From Bradyrhizobium lablabi (GTDB lineage Bacteria; Pseudomonadota; Alphaproteobacteria; Rhizobiales; Xanthobacteraceae): DNA of 39,893 bases. Below the pieces are notes generated by a model. That model did no database searches, was not told the origin of the DNA, and worked only from the letters and a program-made list of their open reading frames with translations. Shown one piece after another: positions 23,456 to 30,411 of the stretch. Numbering within the stretch: position 1 is the stretch's first letter; every line of letters starts with the position of its first letter. The stretch lies in the NCBI RefSeq assembly GCF_018129385.1, contig NZ_JAFCLN010000031.1, forward strand, positions 1-39,893, given 5' to 3'. Both the position numbers and the translations under genes were made by a program.

Positions 23456-24601
23456 ATGAGTTACCGATCTTCCTGGATGACCGAGGAACTGGACACGTTC
23501 CGTGACCAGTTCCGCAAATTCCTGGCCAAGGATTTGGCGCCGCACGCCGAGAAATGGCGCGAGCAGAAGATGGTCGACCGTTCGGCCTGGCGCGGCCTCG
23601 GCGAGATGGGCGCGCTGCTGGCGAGCGTGCCCGAGGAATATGGTGGGCTCGGCGCCACCTTCGCATATGACGCCGCCGTGCTGGAGGACATCGAGAGCGT
23701 GGTGCCGGAAGTCACCACCGGCGTATCCGTGCACAGCGCCATCGTCGCGCATTACATCCTCAATTACGGCTCGGAAGAGCAGAAGAAACGCTGGCTGCCG
23801 AAAATGGCTTCGGGGGAAATGGTCGGCGCCATCGCGATGACCGAGCCCGGCACCGGCTCCGACCTGCAAAGCGTCAAGACGTCGGCGAAGAAGCAGGGCA
23901 ATTCCTACGTCATCAACGGCCAGAAGACGTTTATCACCAACGGCCAGGCCGCCGACCTCGTCGTCGTGGTGGCGCGCACCGGCGGGCCGGGCGCCAAGGG
24001 CCTGTCGCTGATCGTGGTGGAGACCGCGGGCGCAGACGGTTATCGGCGCGGGCGCAACCTCGACAAGATCGGCCTGCATGCTTCCGATACGTCAGAGCTG
24101 TTCTTCGACAATGTGACGGTGCCGCCGGAAAACCTGCTCGGTAACGAGGAAGGGCAAGGCTTCGTCCAGTTGATGCAGCAATTGCCGCAGGAGCGCCTTT
24201 CGCTCGCGATCGGCGCGGTTGCCTCGATGGAGCGCGCGGTGAAGCTGACGGCCGAGTACACCAAGGAGCGCACCGCCTTCGGAAAGCCGCTGATCGAATT
24301 CCAGAACACCGCCTTCAAGCTCGCCGAGCGCAAGACCGAAGCGATGATCGCACGCGTGTTCGTCGACTGGTGCGTCGAGCGGCTGGTCGCCGGCGATCTC
24401 GACACTGTCACCGCCTCGATGGCGAAATATTGGTGCTCGGAGAAGCAGGTCGAGACCGCGGACGAATGCCTGCAACTCCACGGCGGCTACGGCTACATGC
24501 AGGAATATCCGATCTCGCGGATGTTCATCGACTCCCGCATCCAGAAGATCTACGGCGGCACCAACGAGATCATGAAGGTGCTGATCGCGCGATCGCTGTG
24601 A
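23456..24601 (+). CDS. Acyl-CoA dehydrogenase, LCAD type
   Basis: FAD enzyme introducing the alpha-beta double bond, 381 residues. AMTEPGTGSDLQSVKT (127-142) and TFITNGQAADLVV (158-170) are the flavin and substrate signatures. The C-terminal position often held by the catalytic Glu reads YGGTNEIMK, with Gly there. As in long-chain acyl-CoA dehydrogenase, the base is probably Glu246 in QLPQERLSLA, so the enzyme is not defective. GGGGG lies five bases before the ATG. It is the last gene of the operon, ends 12 bp from the convergent interrupted gene, and lacks an obvious terminator. Confidence 0.93.
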   Translation: MSYRSSWMTEELDTFRDQFRKFLAKDLAPHAEKWREQKMVDRSAWRGLGEMGALLASVPEEYGGLGATFAYDAAVLEDIESVVPEVTTGVSVHSAIVAHYILNYGSEEQKKRWLPKMASGEMVGAIAMTEPGTGSDLQSVKTSAKKQGNSYVINGQKTFITNGQAADLVVVVARTGGPGAKGLSLIVVETAGADGYRRGRNLDKIGLHASDTSELFFDNVTVPPENLLGNEEGQGFVQLMQQLPQERLSLAIGAVASMERAVKLTAEYTKERTAFGKPLIEFQNTAFKLAERKTEAMIARVFVDWCVERLVAGDLDTVTASMAKYWCSEKQVETADECLQLHGGYGYMQEYPISRMFIDSRIQKIYGGTNEIMKVLIARSL

Positions 24602-24613
24602 TGCCGGCTCGAT

Positions 24614-25300
24614 CTAGCGTGGCCTATCGGTCTTCTTGCCTAGGACGAGGGTCCAGCCCTTGTCCTTGCGAACCAGCTCGGCCTCTTGATCGTAGGACGT
24701 CTTGCCGTTAATCCAAGCCTTCATGCTGATGCGTGTGTCGTCGCTCCAGGCCGTGACTTCCCAGTTTTCATACTGCTTGGCCTTGTACTTGTATTCCTGC
24801 TTGGGAGGATCCGTTTCCAGCGATCAGATGGCGATGTCGTACTTCCGCTCCTCTGCGTCGTTCTGATCGATCGAGATCAGGTATTTCGCGTTCGGCGACA
24901 GCACCGGAATTTCCGACACGGCAATTTCGCCGCCTGTGCGCCGGCTGACGAACAGATATTGGCCGCCCTCGTAAAGTGCCCGCTGGATCAGATATGATTG
25001 TGCTGGTGGATAGTACCCTGCCATCCTGAAGACGATACACTTATCGACGTTGACGTTTTCGCCATCGCATGAGGCGCGGTTACCGACATACTTCTTCGAC
25101 TTCCCACCATCCAGTTTGATGGTGAGTGTATCGCTATTGCGCGTGAACATTCCCTTCAGCTTGGTCGCGCAGGCGGGTTCCTCCATGTTGTCCTTGACGC
25201 CACATACGATCGGCGCTTGTGGCCCGCCGGTTTGTCCAAAGCACGGGCCCGTTAACAGCGGCATGCTCGATAGAAGGATCAACGCGAGATATCTCGGCAT
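24614..25300 (-). pseudogene. Secreted hypothetical protein gene interrupted by an in-frame TGA
   Basis: The first part (25300-24824) encodes 158 residues: a signal peptide MPRYLALILLSSMPLLTG with cleavage near CFGQ, then a Cys-containing exported domain ending EERKYDIAI. A TGA at 24824-24826 stops it. The same frame stays open for 69 more codons to a TAG at 24614-24616, with protein-like sequence (KAKQYENWEVTAWSDDTRIS, then a Lys-rich tail LVLGKKTDRPR). The second part has no good start codon or ribosome site of its own. I therefore read this as one gene of about 228 codons broken by a nonsense mutation or a sequencing error. The family is unknown to me. The ATG at 25300 is chosen for the signal peptide. 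Confidence 0.6.
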
Positions 25301-25337
25301 GCCCGGTACTCTGCAGCCTGCAGGAAAAGGGAGATCA

Positions 25338-25349
25338 TCACTATAGTGA
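25338..25349. promoter_or_regulatory. 12-bp perfect palindrome in the promoter region of the secreted-protein gene
   Basis: TCACTATAGTGA is perfectly self-complementary and contains TATAGT, a -10-like box on either strand. It is 38 bp upstream of the minus-strand ATG at 25300. It may be a -10 element embedded in an operator. No regulator is adjacent. Confidence 0.35.
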
Positions 25350-25385
25350 CGGGAGTAAGGATTGCCCAGCGGTGATGTGGGCGGG

Positions 25386-26531
25386 TTAGCCATGATTCCT
25401 GACGCGTTGGAAATGGTGATTGCCACAAGCCGGGCAACCCGCGGCCTTCAACGCCTCGATCGTTGAGGGGATTCCATCCGTGCCGAGACTCCAGCGCCGC
25501 TTGCACTCGGTGCAGGCATAGAGCCGGACGCGCGGGTTGACCTCCGCGGTGTAGAGCGGGCCTTGCCACTTTTCGGCAGGCGCGGTTCTTCCCGTCGCGA
25601 CCAGTTCGTGCAACTCGCTGGTCGATCCCAAAATCGAGGCGCCGGCATAGGCATTGAAGGCGGGATAGAGCGCCGTGGTGGCGACGCCGAGGGATGTCAG
25701 CGCCTGCTGTAGCTTCAGGCGATCGGGCGGGGAGGTGTGGCCGAACGACAGCATGCCGTAGCCGCGGCCGTGATCGAGCGCCTCGACGCCGCGGCGCACG
25801 AACAGCGAGGCGCCGGCGATGGTGTAGGGCGGGTCGGTCTCAAAAGTGTCGAAGGCGTTCTGAAGTTCCGCCGGCAGCGGATCGCGCAGGTCGTGCGGCA
25901 CTAGTTCGATGGCGAAGCCGACCGCCTCTGCCGCCTGCCTGAGAAAGGCGACGCGCTCGGGGTCGAGCTCGAACACGGTCAGACGGCGGGGCAGCTCCTT
26001 GCCGGCCAGCATGTGGCCGAACAATCCGATGGCCAGCGAAACGGAATCGTCGTCGCCGAAAATCGCGATACGCCGGCCTTCCAGCGCGCCGGAGCGATAG
26101 AGCAATGCCGCCCGCCGCACCGAGGTCTCGGCCGCGCAGGGCGCCTGATCCAGCGTGACGTCGACGCGCGGGGCGGCGGCGAGGTGCGTCTCCAGCGCGC
26201 GCACGACCGGCTCGAGTTCATCCGGCAGCCGCGCCTTCGGCGTCAGCGGCACGTCGATGGCGAGCAGCGCGCCGAAGCCGAGTTTTTCGCGGACCCATTG
26301 TTCGCCGCTCTCGGTGAAGGCGAGGCCGTGCTGGCGCATCAGCACGCCGCGCTTTTCCAGTTCGCGGCGCACGGCGGTCGCGACCGGCAGCGGCAGGCGG
26401 GCTTCGCGAGCGGCGTCGGCCAGGCGGCCGGATTCGTTGCGGTGGACGGCGCGCAATAGCGCTTCGACGCCAGCAGTCCCTTCGCGGAGCGAAGTCGCCT
26501 CTGCCACCTCCTGAAGGATTTTGTCGTTCAA
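25386..26531 (-). CDS. BpsA-like branched-chain polyamine synthase
   Basis: Aminopropyltransferase-fold protein, 381 residues, of the N4-bis(aminopropyl)spermidine synthase family. BpsA transfers aminopropyl groups from decarboxylated S-adenosylmethionine onto the internal nitrogen of spermidine. Residues 1-85 form a winged-helix-like domain (VATAVRRELEKRGVL). The hallmark Gly-Asp-Asp-Asp is at 159-162 (AIFGDDDSVSLA) and Asp-Pro-Pro-Tyr at 233-236 (ETDPPYTIAG). The C-terminus holds a four-Cys zinc-ribbon-like motif, Cys340/343 and Cys366/369. The start is a TTG at 26531 with AGGGAA upstream; another start is possible. It is divergent from speD, whose product supplies the aminopropyl donor. 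Confidence 0.85.
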   Translation of the reverse strand: MNDKILQEVAEATSLREGTAGVEALLRAVHRNESGRLADAAREARLPLPVATAVRRELEKRGVLMRQHGLAFTESGEQWVREKLGFGALLAIDVPLTPKARLPDELEPVVRALETHLAAAPRVDVTLDQAPCAAETSVRRAALLYRSGALEGRRIAIFGDDDSVSLAIGLFGHMLAGKELPRRLTVFELDPERVAFLRQAAEAVGFAIELVPHDLRDPLPAELQNAFDTFETDPPYTIAGASLFVRRGVEALDHGRGYGMLSFGHTSPPDRLKLQQALTSLGVATTALYPAFNAYAGASILGSTSELHELVATGRTAPAEKWQGPLYTAEVNPRVRLYACTECKRRWSLGTDGIPSTIEALKAAGCPACGNHHFQRVRNHG

Positions 26532-26629
26532 GCGCCGATATTCCCTGTTTGCCGAGCGGCCGCGGATTGCACGCTTTACCTGCGCGTACTAAGCCGGATC
26601 ATACAGGACGACAAGCGAAAGACCCAAAG

Positions 26630-26986
26630 ATGCTGATGACACAGGTTCTCGCCGATGCCTATCGCTGCGAGGCTGCTATCGAGGACGCGGACGCGCTGAT
26701 GGCGGCGGCCATTGCGGGGGCGGCCGCGGTGGGGGCGACGGTCGTCGGCGAGAGCACCGTGCGCTATGTCCCGCACGGCCTGACGATTGCCGTGTTCCTC
26801 GCCGAATCCCACATCGTGCTGACGACCTGGCCCGAGCACCGGCTGCTGCTGATCGATACGCTGCTCTGCAATCCCGAGATGGACCCGGACGTTGCGATCG
26901 ACGAGATCGTGCGGCGCCTGTGTCCTGCCGGCGAGGTGGTGCGCCAGCGCATCCCGCGGCGGATTGCGGATGGGCCGAACGGCTAG
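26630..26986 (+). CDS. speD: S-adenosylmethionine decarboxylase proenzyme
   Basis: Pyruvoyl-dependent decarboxylase making the aminopropyl donor for polyamines, 118 residues, the usual prokaryotic length. Self-cleavage is expected at Glu41-Ser42 in VVGESTVRYV, giving the pyruvoyl group. LAESHIVLTTWPEH (58-71) and Cys80 (IDTLLC) match the family. I could not place the processing His with confidence because the residues after Ser42 differ from common SpeD sequences. ATG at 26630 is used, and a second ATG two codons later is possible. It is divergent from bpsA across 98 bp. Its TAG stop shares CTAG with the stop of the convergent acetyltransferase. Confidence 0.88.
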   Translation: MLMTQVLADAYRCEAAIEDADALMAAAIAGAAAVGATVVGESTVRYVPHGLTIAVFLAESHIVLTTWPEHRLLLIDTLLCNPEMDPDVAIDEIVRRLCPAGEVVRQRIPRRIADGPNG

Positions 26987-27462
26987 CTGTTGTCTTTCAG
27001 ATCGATCGCCTTCTCATAAAATATCTGCGTCGGAATAAATCCGATCCGGGCCAGCACCGCCTTCATCGGCTCGTTGGTGGCGCGGGTGCGGAATACCACG
27101 CGGTCGAGTTTTTCCTGGCGGCAATAGTCGAACACGGCTTGGGCCAGCTTGTCGGCCGTGCCGCTGCCGCGCTGCGACGGATGTACAAAGATGCTGTGGA
27201 AGTCCGCGTAACTTTCCTTGGTGATAAAATTCTGCCGCTTGCTGACATAGGCCCAGCCGACCGGGCCGGTGCCGTCGTCGGCAACAAAGGTCGCGGCGTT
27301 GCGGTCGTCGATCAGCTTGCCGACTTTCTTCTTGTAGAAGGCCAGATCAGTGATCGGATCGTCCGGAAAGGAGATCGCGGCGATGTCGCGCTCGAAGGTC
27401 GCGACGGTTTCGATGTCCTCTTCCCTGAGGGGACGCAGGCGGGCTTGCGGTCTTTCGGTCAT
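26983..27462 (-). CDS. GNAT family N-acetyltransferase
   Basis: A 159-residue acetyl-CoA-dependent acetyltransferase. VGWAYVSKRQ forms the central strand and FHSIFVHPSQRGSGTADKLAQAV carries the pyrophosphate-binding Gln/Arg-x-x-Gly-x-Gly/Ala pattern; the C-terminal part reads NEPMKAVLARIGFIPTQ. The acceptor is unknown. ATG at 27462 overlaps the stop of the upstream methyltransferase by one base (TAATG), so the two are translationally coupled. Its location next to polyamine genes could suggest a polyamine acceptor, but it is convergent with speD, so this is speculative. Confidence 0.85.
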   Translation of the reverse strand: MTERPQARLRPLREEDIETVATFERDIAAISFPDDPITDLAFYKKKVGKLIDDRNAATFVADDGTGPVGWAYVSKRQNFITKESYADFHSIFVHPSQRGSGTADKLAQAVFDYCRQEKLDRVVFRTRATNEPMKAVLARIGFIPTQIFYEKAIDLKDNS

Positions 27463-28133
27463 TACTCGCTCGTTCTGGTAGCCGTCAAAAATACTTCGTA
27501 ACGCACGGTCTTGCCAGTGAACTGATGCGACGGTTTTGGAGATTCCAGCAGCGGCGGGGCTCGCAGCGGCCATTTCAGCACCACGCGTTCCCGTGCCGAG
27601 GCCAGTGCCACCCGCATCAGTTCATCCGCGTCTTCGTCCGCGCCGACGATGCTGCTCAACAAACGCATTTCCTGCTTCACCAGCGCCGTGTTCCGCCGCG
27701 GCGGGTGCATGGGATCGATGATCACGACATCGGGCCGAAGTTCCGGCAGGCGTTCCCTCGCATCGCCATGGATCAATGTCATGCGCGCGACGACGTCGGC
27801 GAGTTCGGGCGATTCAGCGCTCGCGCGCGCCAGTGCGTCCGCCAGCAGCGCATGGACCTCCGCGGAACGCTCCAGCATCACGACCTTGGCGCCGACCGAG
27901 GCCAGCAGGAAGGAGTCGCGCCCCAGGCCGGCGGTGGCATCGACAATGCCGGGAATGCGGTCCTTCTTGAACCCGGCCGCCCTCACCAAAGGATGGCCGC
28001 GACCCTGGCCTTGCCGGAAGCGGTAGCCGACGGCGCCGCCTGCAAAATCAAGCCGCAACTGGCCGGTCTGTTGGCTCATGGACCGCGGTACAGCAAAAAA
28101 GCCGCCCGGGGTCAAACGGGTAGTGCGCGGCAT
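27462..28133 (-). CDS. rsmJ: RsmJ-like 16S rRNA (guanine-N2)-methyltransferase
   Basis: SAM-dependent methyltransferase of 223 residues. LDFAGGAVGYRFRQGQGRGH, then DATAGLGRDSFLLASVGAKVVMLER, IHGDARE, IDPMHPPRR and VKQEMRLLSSIVG follow the RsmJ order and motifs; RsmJ methylates G1516 of 16S rRNA. Compared with the enterobacterial enzyme it lacks about 50 N-terminal residues before the LDFAGG strand, probably a normal short form. The start is uncertain: 28133, or an ATG at 28079 (MSQQTGQ). Neither has a convincing ribosome site. It is coupled to the downstream GNAT gene. Confidence 0.82.
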   Translation of the reverse strand: MPRTTRLTPGGFFAVPRSMSQQTGQLRLDFAGGAVGYRFRQGQGRGHPLVRAAGFKKDRIPGIVDATAGLGRDSFLLASVGAKVVMLERSAEVHALLADALARASAESPELADVVARMTLIHGDARERLPELRPDVVIIDPMHPPRRNTALVKQEMRLLSSIVGADEDADELMRVALASARERVVLKWPLRAPPLLESPKPSHQFTGKTVRYEVFLTATRTSE

Positions 28134-28239
28134 AAAGCGCCCCTCGCCACTGGCCTCCGCGTGGCCGGCAGTCTACAAAGGCGCCCAATCGTCCCACCAC
28201 CCATCCAACGCATCAATCAACAACACAGGGAGAAGTCCG

Positions 28240-29676
28240 TTGGCCTATTCCAACACGCAATTGTTTATCGGCGGCAAGTGGCGGCCGGCCCAGTCGGGCA
28301 AGGTGCTCGAAGTGCTCAACCCCGCCACCGAAGAGGTAATCGGCACCGTTGCCCATGCCGGCCAGGCCGACCTCGACGAGGCGCTGGCTGCGGCCGCTGC
28401 CGGCTTCAAGGCCTGGCGCGCCATCGCTCCCTTCGAGCGCTGCAGGATCATGCGCAAGGCCGCCGCGATCATGCGCGAGCGCAACGAGGAAATCGCGCCG
28501 CTGCTGACCCTGGAGCAGGGCAAGACGCTGGCCGAAGCCAAGATCGAGGCGATGCTGGCCGGTGACGTGATCGAATGGTTCGCGGAAGAGGCCAAGCGGT
28601 CCTATGGCCGCATCATCCCGGCGCGCGGTCCCGGCATCTATCAGCTCGCGATCAAGGAGCCGGTCGGTCCTGTCGCGGCCTTCACGCCGTGGAATTTCCC
28701 GATCAACCAAGTCGTGCGCAAGCTGTCTGCAGCGCTCGCCGCCGGCTGCTCGATCATCGTCAAGGCGCCGGAAGAGACGCCGGCTTCGCCCGCGCAGTTG
28801 ATCCGTGCCTTCGCTGACGCCGGCGTGCCCGATGGCGTGGTCAATCTCGTCTACGGCATTCCGGCAGAAATTTCGGAATACCTGATCCCGCATCCGGTTA
28901 TCCGAAAGATCTCCTTCACCGGCTCGACCAATGTCGGCAAGCAGCTCAATGCGCTGGCGGGCCTGCACATGAAGCGCGCCACCATGGAGCTTGGCGGCCA
29001 TGCGCCGGCCATGGTGTTCAAGGACGCCGATGTGGCTACCGCGGCAAAGGTTCTGGTGGCGGCAAAATATCGCAATGCCGGCCAGGTCTGTATTTCGCCG
29101 ACCCGCATGCTGGTGCAGGACGATGTGTTCAAGGAATTCGTCGACAAGTTCGTCGAGGGCGCCAAGGCGATCAAGGTCGGCAACGGCATGGATGCCGACT
29201 CCACCATGGGCTCGCTGGCCAATCCGCGCCGCGTCACGGCGATCGAAGGCATGGTGCAGGATGCCGTCAGCAAGGGCGCCAGGCTCGAGACCGGCGGCCA
29301 CCGCTTCGGCAACAAGGGCTACTTCTTCGAGCCGACCGTGGTCAGCGATGTCCCGAAGACTGCGCGCGCCATGAACGAGGAGCCGTTCGGCCCGCTCGCG
29401 CTGATCTCGCGCTTCTCCAGCCTCGACGAGGTGGTCGAGGAGGCCAACCGGCTGCCCTTTGGCCTTGCGTCCTACGCCTTCACCAGTTCGACCAAAACCG
29501 CGACCGCGATCGGCGCGCAGGTCGAGGCCGGCATGATGTCGATCAACGCCTTTGGGCTGGCGCTGCCCGAGGTGCCGTTCGGCGGCATGAAGGATTCCGG
29601 CTACGGCTCGGAGGGCGGCACGGAGGCCATGGAGGCCTACTTCAACACCAAGTTCATCTCGCAGACCGGGGTCTGA
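28240..29676 (+). CDS. NAD(P)-dependent aldehyde dehydrogenase (succinate-semialdehyde type)
   Basis: Cytoplasmic aldehyde dehydrogenase, 478 residues, most like succinate-semialdehyde dehydrogenases. FTPWNFPIN (148-156) and SFTGSTNVGK (225-234) bind the cofactor. Glu250 (MELGGHAP) and the nucleophile Cys284 (NAGQVCISPTR) are present, and EEPFGPL follows. The start is TTG at 28240, fixed by AGGGAG 8 bases upstream; the longer frame to 28078 overlaps the divergent rsmJ start and lacks homology-like sequence. A strong terminator follows the stop. No GABA transaminase is nearby, so the aldehyde is inferred only from family resemblance. Confidence 0.92.
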   Translation: MAYSNTQLFIGGKWRPAQSGKVLEVLNPATEEVIGTVAHAGQADLDEALAAAAAGFKAWRAIAPFERCRIMRKAAAIMRERNEEIAPLLTLEQGKTLAEAKIEAMLAGDVIEWFAEEAKRSYGRIIPARGPGIYQLAIKEPVGPVAAFTPWNFPINQVVRKLSAALAAGCSIIVKAPEETPASPAQLIRAFADAGVPDGVVNLVYGIPAEISEYLIPHPVIRKISFTGSTNVGKQLNALAGLHMKRATMELGGHAPAMVFKDADVATAAKVLVAAKYRNAGQVCISPTRMLVQDDVFKEFVDKFVEGAKAIKVGNGMDADSTMGSLANPRRVTAIEGMVQDAVSKGARLETGGHRFGNKGYFFEPTVVSDVPKTARAMNEEPFGPLALISRFSSLDEVVEEANRLPFGLASYAFTSSTKTATAIGAQVEAGMMSINAFGLALPEVPFGGMKDSGYGSEGGTEAMEAYFNTKFISQTGV

Positions 29677-29708
29677 TCGGCCCGTCAGTGGCGAGGAATC
29701 GACGGAAA

Positions 29709-29742
29709 GGCTGCGCCCGGAATCGCCGGGCGCGGCTTTTTT
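29709..29742 (+). terminator. Rho-independent terminator of the aldehyde dehydrogenase gene
   Basis: GGCTGCGCCCGG (29709-29720) pairs with CCGGGCGCGGCT (29726-29737) around AATCG, with one G-U pair, and is followed by a run of T to 29742. Confidence 0.9.
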
Positions 29743-29790
29743 ATAGGGCTTTTTCGAACGAATCAGTTTACTGGCAATTGCTCTAACAAG

Positions 29791-29862
29791 CTGCGGAACA
29801 GGCGGCAGTGCGAGAATCCGCAGGAAAATAAGGCATTTCTCGCACTGCGATGACGATTTTTT
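29791..29862 (+). ncRNA. Candidate structured RNA with interlocked stems (possible pseudoknot)
   Basis: Two perfect inverted repeats interlock. CTGCGGA (29791-29797) pairs with TCCGCAG (29817-29823). GCAGTGCGAGAA (29805-29816) pairs with TTCTCGCACTGC (29837-29848). The order 5'A-5'B-3'A-3'B, with no base between 5'B and 3'A, a 7-base loop and a 13-base loop, is H-type pseudoknot geometry. Alternatively the 12-bp stem alone, followed after 8 bases by six T (29857-29862), could be the end of a small RNA or an attenuator. The element lies in the 277-bp gap between the aldehyde dehydrogenase terminator and the HU-family gene. I do not recognise it as a known RNA family. Confidence 0.4.
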
Positions 29863-29885
29863 ACGAAGATAGCTGTGCAGAATGT

Positions 29886-29915
29886 TGAAAAAGCCTGTTT
29901 TTCTAGGCATTTTCA
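29886..29915 (+). promoter_or_regulatory. Imperfect hairpin in the leader of the HU-family gene
   Basis: TGAAAAAGCCT (29886-29896) and AGGCATTTTCA (29905-29915) are complementary at 10 of 11 positions around GTTTTTCT. It lies 38 bp before the HU start. It may be an operator for the HU-family protein itself, a leader hairpin, or part of the promoter (TTGAAA at 29885-29890). I cannot choose between them. Confidence 0.35.
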
Positions 29916-29953
29916 GCCATATCGTGCGGCTTCCAGAATCAAATGGAGCAATC

Positions 29954-30256
29954 ATGGCCACCCAACTGTCTAAGTCGCAGCTGATCGAAAAGATCGCGAC
30001 CACCACCGAACTCTCCAAGCGTGACGTCAAGAACGTCATGGATTCGCTGGTGGATGTCGGTCACAAGGAACTCAAGAAGAACGGCCTCTTCCTCGTGCCC
30101 GGCTTCGCGAAGTTCGTCGTGATCAAGAAGCCGGCGACCAAGGCGCGCAAGGGCACCAACCCCTTCACGGGCGAAGAGATGATGTTCAAGGCCAAGCCGG
30201 CCCGGAAGATCGTCCGGGCCCGTCCCGTCAAGGCTGCCAAGGACGCAGTCGCCTGA
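29954..30256 (+). CDS. HU-family DNA-binding protein
   Basis: Nucleoid-associated protein of 100 residues that should bind and bend DNA as a dimer. KSQLIEKIATTTELSKRDVKNVMDSL (about 7-32) is the helical dimerisation part. The beta arm reads KKPATKARKGTNPFTGEEMM (58-77), with the Asn-Pro of HU that intercalates into DNA. The usual GFG turn reads VPGFAKF, and a basic tail (KPARKIVRARPVKAAKDAVA) extends beyond the E. coli HU length. ATG at 29954 follows ATGGAGCAATC; the frame start at 29882 lies in the leader. Single gene, closed by a bidirectional terminator. Confidence 0.93.
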   Translation: MATQLSKSQLIEKIATTTELSKRDVKNVMDSLVDVGHKELKKNGLFLVPGFAKFVVIKKPATKARKGTNPFTGEEMMFKAKPARKIVRARPVKAAKDAVA

Positions 30257-30270
30257 AAAGGCTAAAAGAA

Positions 30271-30298
30271 AAGGCCTCCGGTGACGGAGGCCTTTTTG
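30271..30298. terminator. Bidirectional rho-independent terminator
   Basis: AAGGCCTCCG (30271-30280) and CGGAGGCCTT (30285-30294) pair around GTGA. T residues follow on the plus strand and A residues precede, so it can end the HU transcript and also transcription from the convergent SDR gene. Confidence 0.9.
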
Positions 30299-30337
30299 CT
30301 TCGGGGCCCTGAGGCTGCTCCAGCAGGCTTTTTGTTG

Positions 30338-30411
30338 GGGCATGATCTCCGCGCAAACGCTACGCGTTTGTCGCGAGGGAAAACCGGTGCCCACTTTTCC
30401 GGATCATGCCC
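30338..30411. repeat. Rhizobial intergenic repeat with inverted ends
   Basis: The element runs from GGGCATGATC (30338-30347) to GATCATGCCC (30402-30411). It has an inner inverted repeat CAAACGC/GCGTTTG and the block AAAACCGGTGCCCACTTTTC, which from memory recurs widely in Bradyrhizobium and relatives. Its last base is the first base of the minus-strand SDR stop codon (complement of CTA, 30411-30413), so the element abuts the coding end exactly. Confidence 0.7.

Noticed and set aside
23456..24601. Acyl-CoA dehydrogenase judged inactive because the C-terminal Glu position is Gly
   Set aside because: Long-chain and isovaleryl-type enzymes carry the base elsewhere; Glu246 in QLPQERLSLA fits that position, so the enzyme is likely active.
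24824..24826. Selenocysteine insertion at the in-frame TGA
   Set aside because: I see no stable hairpin directly after the TGA of the kind bacterial SECIS elements need, and no Sec enzyme family resemblance. A nonsense change or sequencing error is simpler.
28213..30039. A 608-residue open frame on the minus strand
   Set aside because: It is antisense to the aldehyde dehydrogenase and the HU gene, with biased composition and no recognisable motif, so it is a shadow frame.
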